64,000 nucleotides of DNA from contig NZ_LIUT01000008.1 in the NCBI RefSeq assembly GCF_001277345.1, positions 430,336-494,335 of the forward strand, in the 5' to 3' direction. Positions 1-6,697 of the stretch are shown piece by piece. The position numbers were made by a program, and so were the translations under genes. Within the stretch, counting starts at the first letter, position 1, and every line of letters begins with the position of its first letter. Source of the stretch: Paenibacillus solani (GTDB lineage: Bacteria; Bacillota; Bacilli; Paenibacillales; Paenibacillaceae). Under the pieces are notes generated by a model, which saw only the letters and a list, made by a program, of their open reading frames with translations, ran no database searches and was not told the origin of the DNA.

Positions 1-206
1 GCCCGGTCATTATCAAGACCGTGTTGGTCCGGGGCAACACCATATAACAGCGAGCCCCAGCATTCCGCACTGATGCTGGGATATACGGTTTGAGCGTCGT
101 AGGAATACGCTCCTGCTTGCAGTAGGGCGTGAATATTCGGGGCATCCGCTTTCTGAATGAACCCGCCTGCTCCATCAATTCCAAGAATAACGACACGGTT
201 AGCCAT
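1..206 (-). CDS. Alkaline phosphatase/phosphodiesterase superfamily protein, N-terminal part
   Basis: Only the first 68 or so codons are inside the window; the gene continues beyond base 1. The start is the ATG at 206, preceded by a strong AGGAGGA ribosome binding site at 213-220. The N-terminus reads VVILGIDGAGG, followed by a TVYPSISAECW segment. A buried strand ending in D-G-x-G plus a T-x-(Y/F)-P-S-x-(S/T) segment is the metal-binding start and nucleophile region of type I phosphodiesterases and nucleotide pyrophosphatases. In this family the Thr or Ser near TVYPSIS is the nucleophile. It lies on the same strand as the EamA and DeoR genes and close to a metallophosphoesterase, so it probably belongs to the same phosphoester cluster. 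Substrate unknown. Confidence 0.72.
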   Translation of the reverse strand, partial: MANRVVILGIDGAGGFIQKADAPNIHALLQAGAYSYDAQTVYPSISAECWGSLLYGVAPDQHGLDNDR

Positions 207-317
207 TGATAGTTCCTCCTCGGTATGAACATGTTGATCTGTAAGTTTCAAAAGCTTGATAGGACGGTTTACGCAACAATAGGCAGTGCACTGATTTATA
301 CATGATGCTTTCGAATG

Positions 318-1169
318 CTAACCCCATAGGGCAATCGTGATGATTCCGCAGGTGATGAGCAAGGACATAGCAATCCGTCGCCAGCCTTGCTGCTCCCGCA
401 GCACGATAATGCCAAGCACGGTGCCGAATACCGTACTGATTTCACGGATCGGCGCAATTTGTGCAAGCGGTGTGAGCCGCATGGCGAACAGGAATAATAA
501 ATAGGATCCGGGTGCCAGGATTGAGCCGAGCAGAATCGTGCGCCAGTTCACCGACCATTCCTGTTTCAGCTGTCTGGACAGCATTACGGGAATGATCAGG
601 GCAACAAAGTAACTGATATTGGAAAGCTGAATCAGTGCAATGGGGGAGACACCCGCATCCAGAACGGCCTTGTCGGTGAGGGTATACCCGGAAATGCACA
701 GCCCGACCAGGCAGGCGTAGGTTAAAGCCTTGCGATTCAAACTGGAGGGACCTTTGAACTTTATGCCTGATAGAGCAAATAACGAAAAAATAATGATGCT
801 AAGCCCCATGTATCCTGCTGCGCTTAACTGCTCATGAAATAACACTAGGCTGCACAGCGAAGTCAGCATGGCGCCAAGCCCCCGCATGAACGGGTATACC
901 TGGGACATATCGCCGTGGGTGTAGGCTTTTGATAACAGGGTGATATAGCAGCCTTGGATGGTCATGGATAGAAGCATGAGTCCATACACGTTCAGGCTGA
1001 GCGTAAGCTTAGACATCTCCATGAGAAAAGAGGGCATCAGGAATATGAGAGTGACTGAATGGATGCACCACAGAAACACGGACTTCTGAATGCTTCGCTT
1101 CGTAAACAGATTCCATAGGGCATGGGTCAGCCCGGATGACAGCACCAGCAGAAGTGAGAGCAGCTCCAT
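318..1169 (-). CDS. EamA/DMT-family membrane transporter
   Basis: This 283-residue protein is almost entirely hydrophobic, with about ten predicted membrane spans arranged as two EamA repeats (roughly residues 3-135 and 147-282). That is the usual size and layout of drug/metabolite transporters, which act in the cytoplasmic membrane. Its ATG at 1169 overlaps the TGA of the DeoR regulator by one base (TGATG), so the two are translationally coupled and the DeoR protein probably controls a pathway the transporter serves. The partial phosphodiesterase gene downstream and the divergent metallophosphoesterase suggest a nucleotide-like or phosphorylated compound or its product as substrate, but the sequence does not show which. 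Confidence 0.85.
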   Translation of the reverse strand: MELLSLLLVLSSGLTHALWNLFTKRSIQKSVFLWCIHSVTLIFLMPSFLMEMSKLTLSLNVYGLMLLSMTIQGCYITLLSKAYTHGDMSQVYPFMRGLGAMLTSLCSLVLFHEQLSAAGYMGLSIIIFSLFALSGIKFKGPSSLNRKALTYACLVGLCISGYTLTDKAVLDAGVSPIALIQLSNISYFVALIIPVMLSRQLKQEWSVNWRTILLGSILAPGSYLLFLFAMRLTPLAQIAPIREISTVFGTVLGIIVLREQQGWRRIAMSLLITCGIITIALWG

Positions 1170-1942
1170 CAGCGATATCCGATAAGCACTTCAATGCCGC
1201 GAGCTGACAAATTATCCACCCATTCCTGCGAGCAGGCCTCATCCGTGATGACCATGGAGATATCCTCCAGTTTGGCGAGCTTCGAGAAGGTCGTGACGCC
1301 CAGCTTGGAATGATCAGCGAGAACGATGCCTTCCTCCGCACGCTCCAGCATTTTTCGCGATATGTAGGCTTCATCCAGATCATAATCGGTAATCCCATCC
1401 GTTAAGGAGATACCGCCGACTGAGATAAATGCTTTATTCACTTTGAATTGTTCCAGCAGCATTTCAGTGAGCGGGCCTGTGGCCGCTTGTTTGGTCCGGT
1501 CCATATTTCCGCCGATAAAAATAATTTTCCCCTGAAACCCCTCCATCGCCAGATTCAATACGGGCAGTGAATGGGTGATAACCGTTACATGCGGTCGATC
1601 CTGAAGATAACGCATGACTTCAATCGTGGTTGTTCCGTTATCAAGCAGTATGGTTTCTCCATCCTTAACAAGGGAGGCGGCAAGTTTGCCAATTGCGGAT
1701 TTCTCTGCCGCGCAAGTCTCCGAGCGGCTTGTAAAGGAAGGCTCAATATGCCCGGAACGGGATTTGACAGCACCGCCGTAAACCTTGCGCAGCATGCCTT
1801 CCTTCTCTAACCGGTCCAAATCGCGCCGGATCGTTTCCGCAGATACCTCCAGCTGCTCCGCGAGGACATGGACTTTGACCTTGCCTTCCAGTTCCAATTG
1901 ATTGAGGATCTTTCCCCTGCGATCTTCGTAGGTTAAGGACAT
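1169..1942 (-). CDS. DeoR/GlpR-family transcriptional regulator
   Basis: The 257-residue protein starts with a DeoR helix-turn-helix (about residues 6-58, with VSAETIRRDLDRLEKEG as the recognition region and a VYGGA tail). The rest is a DeoRC sugar-phosphate sensing domain with the GETILLDNGTTT phosphate-loop-like motif near residue 95. Such proteins are usually repressors released by a phosphorylated sugar. The ATG at 1942 is preceded by AGAGGTGA. The gene heads a coupled unit with the EamA transporter and is divergent from the metallophosphoesterase, with back-to-back promoters in between. It probably regulates both directions. Confidence 0.9.
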   Translation of the reverse strand: MSLTYEDRRGKILNQLELEGKVKVHVLAEQLEVSAETIRRDLDRLEKEGMLRKVYGGAVKSRSGHIEPSFTSRSETCAAEKSAIGKLAASLVKDGETILLDNGTTTIEVMRYLQDRPHVTVITHSLPVLNLAMEGFQGKIIFIGGNMDRTKQAATGPLTEMLLEQFKVNKAFISVGGISLTDGITDYDLDEAYISRKMLERAEEGIVLADHSKLGVTTFSKLAKLEDISMVITDEACSQEWVDNLSARGIEVLIGYR

Positions 1943-2001
1943 AACATATTCACCTCTAACTATATGTGACTGATGTTGACTAAATATGTGGATTTGAACC
2001 T

Positions 2002-2030
2002 ATATTAGGACTGAATATCCATGATGTCAA
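2002..2030 (-). promoter_or_regulatory. SigA promoter for the deoR-EamA unit
   Basis: On the minus strand there is a perfect TTGACA (2030-2025), 17 bases, then TAATAT (2007-2002). It lies about 60 bases upstream of the DeoR start and faces away from the metallophosphoesterase promoter. Confidence 0.75.
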
Positions 2031-2039
2031 CAAAAATTA

Positions 2040-2069
2040 TTGACTTTGGCTTATGATTTCTTCTAATAT
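2040..2069 (+). promoter_or_regulatory. SigA promoter for the metallophosphoesterase gene
   Basis: TTGACT (2040-2045), an 18-base spacer and TAATAT (2064-2069) lie about 60 bases upstream of the ATG at 2132. The -35 boxes of the two divergent promoters are only about 10 bases apart, so one DeoR operator could control both. Confidence 0.65.
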
Positions 2070-2131
2070 ACACATAAAACCACAACAATCAACACGAAAA
2101 CCGTGTTCCCAAGTAAAAGGAGGCATATACG

Positions 2132-3091
2132 ATGAAGCCGATTCTACGATTCAGAGACGATCACAATTTCACTATCGTGCAGTTCACCGATATCCATTGG
2201 AAAAATGGAGAGCCGGAGGATCTGTTAAGCCGGCAATGCATGGAAACCGTGCTCGATCTGGAGCAGCCCGATTTGGTTGTATTTACCGGGGATCTCATAT
2301 ACTCCGGAGAAGCCGATACTGGCTTCAAGAAATGTCAGGACCCTGTGCAGGCTTTCAAGGATGTAGTTTCCGTGGCAGAGTCCCGCGGCATTCGCTGGGC
2401 TTTCGTATTCGGAAATCATGATACGGAAGGGGATATCACACGTGAAGAGCTGATGGATGTTGCCATGCAGCATACCTACAACTGTGCGGAACATGGGCCG
2501 TCTGATATACATGGCGTTGGAAATTATACGATCCCTTTATTCAGCCATAATGGAGATGAGACAGTCGCCGTGTTGTACTTCTTCGATTCAGGGAGGGAGT
2601 CCGAGCATCCTGCTGTTCCGGGCTACGATTGGATTCGGCGCGATCAGATCCGTTGGTACGAGATGGCGTCTATGGCTTACAGTGTCAAGCATCAGGGAAG
2701 CCCGCTGCCGTCGCTTGCCTTTTTCCATATTCCGTTGCCCGAATATAATGAGGTTTGGGAGCGCAAGACGTGTTATGGCAGCAAGCATGAGAGAGTCTGC
2801 TGTGCGGAAGTGAATACGGGCCTGTTCGCTGCGATGCTGGAGCGGGGCGATGTGATGGGGACATTCGCCGGACACGATCATATCAATGATTACCGGGGAG
2901 AATTGCACGGCATCCAGCTCTGTTATGGCCGAGCTACCGGCTATGGTACATACGGGCGCGAGGGCATGCTTCGGGGCGCAAGGGTCATCCGCTTGTCGGA
3001 AGGACAGCGGCAGTTCGACACCTGGCTGAGGCTGAGCGACGGTTCGCAGATCCGGGAGCAGGAGAAGCATGAGCCGCAGATGCGTGCTTGA
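2132..3091 (+). CDS. Metallophosphoesterase (calcineurin-like)
   Basis: The 319-residue protein carries all the metal-ligand motifs of the calcineurin-like phosphoesterases in order: FTDIHW (D-x-H, about residue 19), FTGDLIY (G-D, about 51), FGNHD (about 93), a lone His in FFHIPLP (about 200) and FAGHDHIND (G-H-D-H, about 248). The dinuclear metal centre should therefore be intact. No signal peptide is present, so the enzyme is probably cytoplasmic. AAAGGAGG at 2116-2123 supports the ATG at 2132. It is divergent from the DeoR gene. The fold hydrolyses phosphomono- or diesters, and the substrate cannot be read from sequence. Confidence 0.9.
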   Translation: MKPILRFRDDHNFTIVQFTDIHWKNGEPEDLLSRQCMETVLDLEQPDLVVFTGDLIYSGEADTGFKKCQDPVQAFKDVVSVAESRGIRWAFVFGNHDTEGDITREELMDVAMQHTYNCAEHGPSDIHGVGNYTIPLFSHNGDETVAVLYFFDSGRESEHPAVPGYDWIRRDQIRWYEMASMAYSVKHQGSPLPSLAFFHIPLPEYNEVWERKTCYGSKHERVCCAEVNTGLFAAMLERGDVMGTFAGHDHINDYRGELHGIQLCYGRATGYGTYGREGMLRGARVIRLSEGQRQFDTWLRLSDGSQIREQEKHEPQMRA

Positions 3092-3313
3092 TCCTTCATA
3101 GCAATATACAGTAGAGATACACCTCTTCAGAGATGGCCGGGAATGAATCCAGGCGATTTCATGGGAGGTGTATTTTATAGGATATGTCCTGTTGAGGCCG
3201 AATTCGAAAAACGCTGATCGTCAAAAGCGTGAATTGCCTATAACTCCCCTTGTGTTCGCTGCGGAATTTTGGGACAATAAAGAGCGGACTATGAATAGAA
3301 AGAGGACCTATCT

Positions 3314-4375
3314 ATGAACAAACCATCCATTTATGGATTAACTTTAGATCAGTTGACAGCTTGGCTTGGCGAGCGTGGACATAAGAAGTTTCGGGCAACA
3401 CAAGTGTGGGAATGGCTTTACCGGAAGCGGGTCACGGCTTTTTCCGATATGACGGATGTGAATCCGGAATGCTTGCAGCTGCTCTCGGATCATTATACGA
3501 TTCTGACCTTGGCAGAGCATACCAAGCAGGAATCGCAGGACGGGACTGTGAAGTTCCTGTTTAGGCTGGTAGACGGAAACCTGATCGAGACAGTATTAAT
3601 GCGGCATAAATTCGGCTTGTCGGTCTGCGTGACGACCCAGGTGGGCTGTAATATCGGCTGCAGCTTCTGTGCGAGCGGCCTCTTGAAGAAGAGCAGAGAT
3701 CTGACCGCAGCGGAGATTGTGGAGCAGGTCATGCAGGTTCAGCTTCACTTGGATCAGAGAGGCAAAGACGAGCGGGTCAGCCATCTTGTGGTGATGGGAA
3801 TCGGAGAGCCGTTCGATAATTATGAGAACATGTCCAATTTCATCCGCGTGATCAAGGATCACAAGGGCCTCGCGATCGGTCCGCGTCATATTACGGTATC
3901 GACCAGCGGACTGGCTAACAAAATCGTCGAGTTTGCAGACAGCGATCTGGGAGTAAACCTTGCCATCTCCCTGCATGCGCCGAATGACGAGATTCGGACC
4001 CGCATCATGAAGATCAACAAAGCGATCCCGATCGAGAAGCTGATGGTAGCGATTGATTATTATCTGGAGAAAACGAATCGCCGGATCACGCTGGAGTACA
4101 TCCTGCTGAAGGATGTGAACGATCAGCGGGAACACGCGCTTGAACTGGCAGAGCTTGTAGGCGAGCGCCGTAATCTGGCTAATGTAAACCTCATTCCATA
4201 CAACCCGGTCGATGAGCACAGCCAGTACCAACGTAGCACCAAGGAATCGATAACTGCCTTTTACGATACGTTGAAGAAACAGGGCATCAGCTGCAGTGTC
4301 CGGCTTGAGCATGGCACCGATATCGACGCGGCCTGCGGACAGCTGCGCAGCAAGCAGATTAAGAAAGCCCAGTAA
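3314..4375 (+). CDS. rlmN: Dual-specificity 23S rRNA/tRNA adenine-C2 methyltransferase RlmN
   Basis: The 353-residue radical-SAM protein methylates C2 of A2503 in 23S rRNA and, in the family, A37 of some tRNAs. The [4Fe-4S] ligands are C112, C116 and C119 (CNIGCSFC). The two catalytic cysteines of the family correspond to C105, seven residues before the cluster as in E. coli, and C341 in DIDAACGQLR. The SAM-binding GEPFDN motif follows near residue 162. The length is normal. A terminator-like hairpin follows and the gene appears monocistronic. A Cfr resistance methyltransferase is less likely because the C-terminus and general sequence read as housekeeping RlmN. Confidence 0.95.
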   Translation: MNKPSIYGLTLDQLTAWLGERGHKKFRATQVWEWLYRKRVTAFSDMTDVNPECLQLLSDHYTILTLAEHTKQESQDGTVKFLFRLVDGNLIETVLMRHKFGLSVCVTTQVGCNIGCSFCASGLLKKSRDLTAAEIVEQVMQVQLHLDQRGKDERVSHLVVMGIGEPFDNYENMSNFIRVIKDHKGLAIGPRHITVSTSGLANKIVEFADSDLGVNLAISLHAPNDEIRTRIMKINKAIPIEKLMVAIDYYLEKTNRRITLEYILLKDVNDQREHALELAELVGERRNLANVNLIPYNPVDEHSQYQRSTKESITAFYDTLKKQGISCSVRLEHGTDIDAACGQLRSKQIKKAQ

Positions 4376-4432
4376 GATCTGCATAAACTACAATTCTTGG
4401 AGAGTGTATACGCTCCGTGGATTATAAAGATG

Positions 4433-4468
4433 AAAGAGCGTATCCATCCCTTGGGTAGGCTCTTTCTG
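4433..4468 (+). terminator. Putative terminator after rlmN
   Basis: AAAGAGC (4433-4439) pairs with GCTCTTT (4459-4465), and the inner bases CCC/GGG can extend the hairpin. The 3' arm ends in TTT but the U-run is short, so efficiency is uncertain. Confidence 0.5.
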
Positions 4469-4520
4469 ATTAGAAGCACCTGATGGCTATAAAATATCAA
4501 TGGAGAGGACGAATCTTAAC

Positions 4521-4991
4521 ATGCCGGAGATCCATCCCATCGTCAAAAAACTGCAATTCAAAGACCTCGGCCAGCCGGTTCTGATGCTAAACGCACCGCA
4601 GGCCTATCAAGAGGTCATTGATTCCCTGCAGGGAGAGGTTCATACAGAGCCTGAGCAGGCACCTTATGATTTCGTACAAGTTTTCGGGACAAGCAATGAA
4701 GAGTTACGGGAGCTGGCCAAAGGAGCTGCCGGAAGTGTGGCTGACGACGGCCTGCTCTGGTTGTGCTACCCCAAGAAGTCGTCCAAAACCTACAAGAATT
4801 CCGACTGCAGCCGGGAGAGCATAGCGGGCATTCTTGCTGATCAGGGCTATGAGCCTGTCCGCCAAATTGCCATAGATGAGGATTGGTCCGCCCTGCGATT
4901 CCGCAAGGTGGAGTTGATTAAGAAGATGTCCCGATCGTTTGCCGTTACCGTAGAGGGGAAGGAACGGACTGGACTGGAAAATGATAAATGA
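4521..4991 (+). CDS. DUF3052-like protein of unknown function
   Basis: An ORF begins at ATG 4500, but that codon has no ribosome binding site. GGAGAGG at 4502-4508 points to the in-frame ATG at 4521, giving 156 residues. The protein has a soluble alpha/beta pattern with a DDGLLWLCYPKK strand-turn, then a helix and a DWSALRFRK strand. This resembles the 'x-DDG-x-(L/I)-W-x-x-x-P-K ... DW-x-x-x-R' layout of DUF3052 proteins, a family with no assigned role. It stands alone between rlmN and a bidirectional terminator. The family call is from memory of the pattern only. Confidence 0.6.
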   Translation: MPEIHPIVKKLQFKDLGQPVLMLNAPQAYQEVIDSLQGEVHTEPEQAPYDFVQVFGTSNEELRELAKGAAGSVADDGLLWLCYPKKSSKTYKNSDCSRESIAGILADQGYEPVRQIAIDEDWSALRFRKVELIKKMSRSFAVTVEGKERTGLENDK

Positions 4992-5054
4992 TGTTAAGCA
5001 TCCACAGGCTTACGTCAGACCGATACTTGAGTGAAGTGACAGTCAAAATATAAA

Positions 5055-5078
5055 AAAATGACCCTCGAGGGTCATTTT
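5055..5078. terminator. Bidirectional terminator
   Basis: A perfect palindrome, AAAATGACCCTC followed by its complement, lies between the convergent genes ending at 4991 and 5085. A-tracts on the 5' side and T-tracts on the 3' side allow it to act on both strands. Confidence 0.85.
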
Positions 5079-5084
5079 GTCTTA

Positions 5085-5696
5085 TTAATATGTTCTTCTC
5101 TTCTTGCGATGGTCATGCCTGAATTTCCACTCGTGGCCCTTAAACTTGCGGCTGCGATGCTTTATGTCTGTGTTGATCGCCTTGCTGCCGCTGCCTCCGC
5201 CGACGGCGTGCTGTTGTCTGGTGCTGCGGCTTTCAATCGCGGAATTGGTGCCGCCTGTGCTGGATTTGCCGGCGCCACTGGCGATTTGTGTGGCCGAGGC
5301 ATTTTTGCTTCCTTTCGGAAGCTTTACAACTTGCTTGTTAATGACGAGTACCACTTCTTTTTGGTGTTTTATATGCTTGCCGGCGTGCTTTGAATGATGC
5401 TTCACTGAGCGATCCTTAGAGAAGTGGCCCTTGCCATCCTTCAGCCCCAAATTTTTGGCGATTCCACCAGCACCGACGCTTTGCTGCTGGTATGTGTTGG
5501 GGGAGTGGATTGCTGCGTTGTTTCCGGCTGCACTGTTTTTGCCGGCCCCACTGGCAATTTGAGTGGTATTGGGCGCATTGGTGAATTGATCATTTACGAC
5601 AATAACGAACCTTCCTATCCCGCCAAGGGGCGATTTTACGGTGAATCGTTGTTTGCCCTTCTCTACCGTGATGGTCAGATGTTTCTGCTTCGACAC
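5085..5696 (-). CDS. Uncharacterised basic protein with an internal duplication
   Basis: I do not recognise the family. The ORF can open at ATG 5735, but AAGGAG precedes a GTG at 5696, which I prefer (203 residues). Two copies of a unit are visible. Each starts with a hydrophobic strand (FVIVVND; VVLVINK) and then TQIASGAGKxS, Gly/Asn, xAIxS, a Gln pair and VG. The copies begin about 80 residues apart, with a Lys/His-rich linker between them. The C-terminus (KHRSRKFKG...HDHRKKRRTY) is very basic. There is no signal peptide or membrane span. Repeats rich in Gln/Asn/Gly with a cationic tail would suit a spore coat or other structural protein, but that is a guess. Confidence 0.7.
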   Translation of the reverse strand: MSKQKHLTITVEKGKQRFTVKSPLGGIGRFVIVVNDQFTNAPNTTQIASGAGKNSAAGNNAAIHSPNTYQQQSVGAGGIAKNLGLKDGKGHFSKDRSVKHHSKHAGKHIKHQKEVVLVINKQVVKLPKGSKNASATQIASGAGKSSTGGTNSAIESRSTRQQHAVGGGSGSKAINTDIKHRSRKFKGHEWKFRHDHRKKRRTY

Positions 5697-5895
5697 GCGA
5701 TTCATCTCCTTCTTCTCAGGTGGCATCTTCATCATCGTAATTGATTTGCCTGCAGTTTATAAGAGGTATACGCTGATCGGGAAGAAGATGGGGAAAGAGC
5801 CTGGGTTATTTCTAGCAGCAGAAGCAGTGATAGAAGAGTGTAAGAAAGGTTGTTCTATTGTGTATAATAGGTAGAGTTATAGAAAGGATGGGAAT

Positions 5896-6189
5896 ATGTT
5901 AACAATTCAGGAATATAGCGTAGAATTGGTGAAGGATCCCTTTGGCATCTTGGCGGGCAAACGCTTTGAGTTTGTATGTGATTTGGACGTTCCGGAAGAT
6001 GATGAGCTTTACTCGGAGCATGGCGTTTATTTGCGGGTGATCTATCTGGATGATGAAGAGCGTTCGCGAATTGTGAAATACGACTTCTATGAGCGGACAA
6101 CGGATCAGTATCTGGATTTCGATATGGAGCCCGAGGAAGAGGAAGAGCTGCTGACTTTTTGCAGAGAGCATGCTCAGGAAGAGGCTTAA
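5896..6189 (+). CDS. Small acidic protein, DUF6509-like
   Basis: The 97-residue soluble protein is strongly acidic at its C-terminus (MEPEEEEELLTF). It begins MLTIQEYSVELVKDPFGILAG and contains DVPEDDELYSEHGVYLRVIY. That pattern matches my recollection of the Bacillales DUF6509 family, which has no assigned function. The ATG at 5896 is preceded by GAAAGGATGGG. A TATAAT hexamer at about 5864 could serve as a -10 box. It appears monocistronic, and the structured mph leader lies downstream. Confidence 0.65.
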   Translation: MLTIQEYSVELVKDPFGILAGKRFEFVCDLDVPEDDELYSEHGVYLRVIYLDDEERSRIVKYDFYERTTDQYLDFDMEPEEEEELLTFCREHAQEEA

Positions 6190-6301
6190 GCTTTTAGGCA
6201 AGACGATGCGGTAAAATAGGCCAATGCGGGCTTCATGATGTTCTTGTCGGATCTGGCGTGTTATGTGTCACAAAGAAAAGCGTCAAATTGCTCAGAAGGT
6301 C

Positions 6302-6330
6302 TTGCGAAGATTTCATGGTTTTGGTAAAGT
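6302..6330 (+). promoter_or_regulatory. Candidate promoter of the mph leader transcript
   Basis: TTGCGA (6302-6307), 17 bases and TAAAGT (6325-6330) would start transcription near 6337. That leaves a short untranslated segment before the leader-peptide ribosome binding site at 6352. The -10 match is moderate. Confidence 0.45.
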
Positions 6331-6363
6331 TATACACAACTTATGATGAACGGAGGGTTACGT

Positions 6364-6402
6364 ATGTTGGATTATTCCCGATTGAGATCTTTTCGCGGCT
6401 AA
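6364..6402 (+). CDS. Macrolide-arrest leader peptide (12 residues)
   Basis: This ORF is too short for normal gene callers: ATG at 6364, TAA at 6400-6402, product MLDYSRLRSFRG. A near-perfect GGAGGG ribosome binding site lies at 6352-6357, six bases upstream. Residues 6-8 are R-L-R, the '+X+' motif known from macrolide-dependent ribosome stalling on the ErmD (SMRLRF) and Mef(A) (SMRLR) leaders. The next gene encodes a macrolide phosphotransferase. I infer that macrolide-bound ribosomes stall with Leu7 in the P site and the Arg8 codon in the A site, altering RNA folding downstream. The peptide and context are seen; the stalling is inferred. Confidence 0.75.
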   Translation: MLDYSRLRSFRG

Positions 6403-6446
6403 TGAAATAGCGCTAAAGAGACCTGCACAGCTGCAGGGTAATCGGG

Positions 6447-6478
6447 ATGGGTCCGTCTTTTTTACGTAGCCCATTTTT
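6447..6478 (+). terminator. First attenuator terminator in the mph leader
   Basis: ATGGG (6447-6451) pairs with CCCAT (6470-6474) and CGT with ACG inside, followed by TTTTT (6474-6478). The 5' arm overlaps the segment that can pair with the leader-peptide codons, as expected for an attenuator. Confidence 0.5.
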
Positions 6479-6611
6479 ATGGTATGTCTATAGCAATGCA
6501 TGTTTTGTCATATGCGGGATAGAGGTGTCTTCACCATCCCTGTATTTGAACATGTATTCGATGTAGGCATTTCCGGGAACGGCGGACAGTAAAGATCCGT
6601 TCCGGTTACCC

Positions 6612-6643
6612 AGCACAGGCAGCTCGATGTCTGTGCTTTTTTT
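6612..6643 (+). terminator. Second attenuator terminator in the mph leader
   Basis: AGCACAG (6612-6618) pairs with CTGTGCT (6631-6637) and is followed by seven T residues, only about 55 bases before the mph start. A terminator this close in front of a gene implies regulated read-through. Confidence 0.75.
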
Positions 6644-6697
6644 GTTGTTATAACTGCCTATTACGATTCGATGAAATATGAAAGGGATGGATTCCTT

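Larger units (their letters stand above)
6364..6643 (+). promoter_or_regulatory. Attenuator leader of the macrolide phosphotransferase gene
   Basis: The 300 bases before mph hold no long gene but several hairpins. TCCCGATT inside the leader ORF (6376-6383) pairs with AATCGGGA (6440-6447), enclosing two smaller hairpins: TCTTT..AAAGA around 6388-6418, and CCTGCA/TGCAGG at 6422-6437. Next come a terminator-like hairpin (6447-6478), a GGGAT-GGTG-tctt-CACC-ATCCC hairpin (6516-6540), a GGAACGG/CCGTTCC hairpin (6576-6603) and a strong terminator (6612-6643). A ribosome stalled at the RLR codons would cover 6376-6383 and free 6440-6447. GGGATGG (6444-6450) could then pair with CCATCCC (6534-6540). 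Pairings were read by eye. Confidence 0.7.

Noticed and set aside
3117..3174. Inverted repeat ATACACCTC/GAGGTGTAT after the metallophosphoesterase gene as a terminator.
   Set aside because: The arms are about 40 bases apart and the T-run is weak, so I did not list it as a feature.
3596..4384. A 262-codon minus-strand ORF opposite rlmN.
   Set aside because: The plus strand encodes an intact RlmN with all cysteines, and the antisense frame has no recognisable features.
5058..5744. Overlapping plus-strand ORFs opposite the repeat protein gene (5058-5393, 5104-5397, 5424-5744).
   Set aside because: They are antisense shadows with no ribosome binding sites and unlikely composition; the minus-strand frame has the repeat structure and a binding site.
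6484..6522. A second small ORF (MSIAMHVLSYAG) in the mph leader.
   Set aside because: It has no ribosome binding site and no arrest motif; it is probably chance within the structured RNA.
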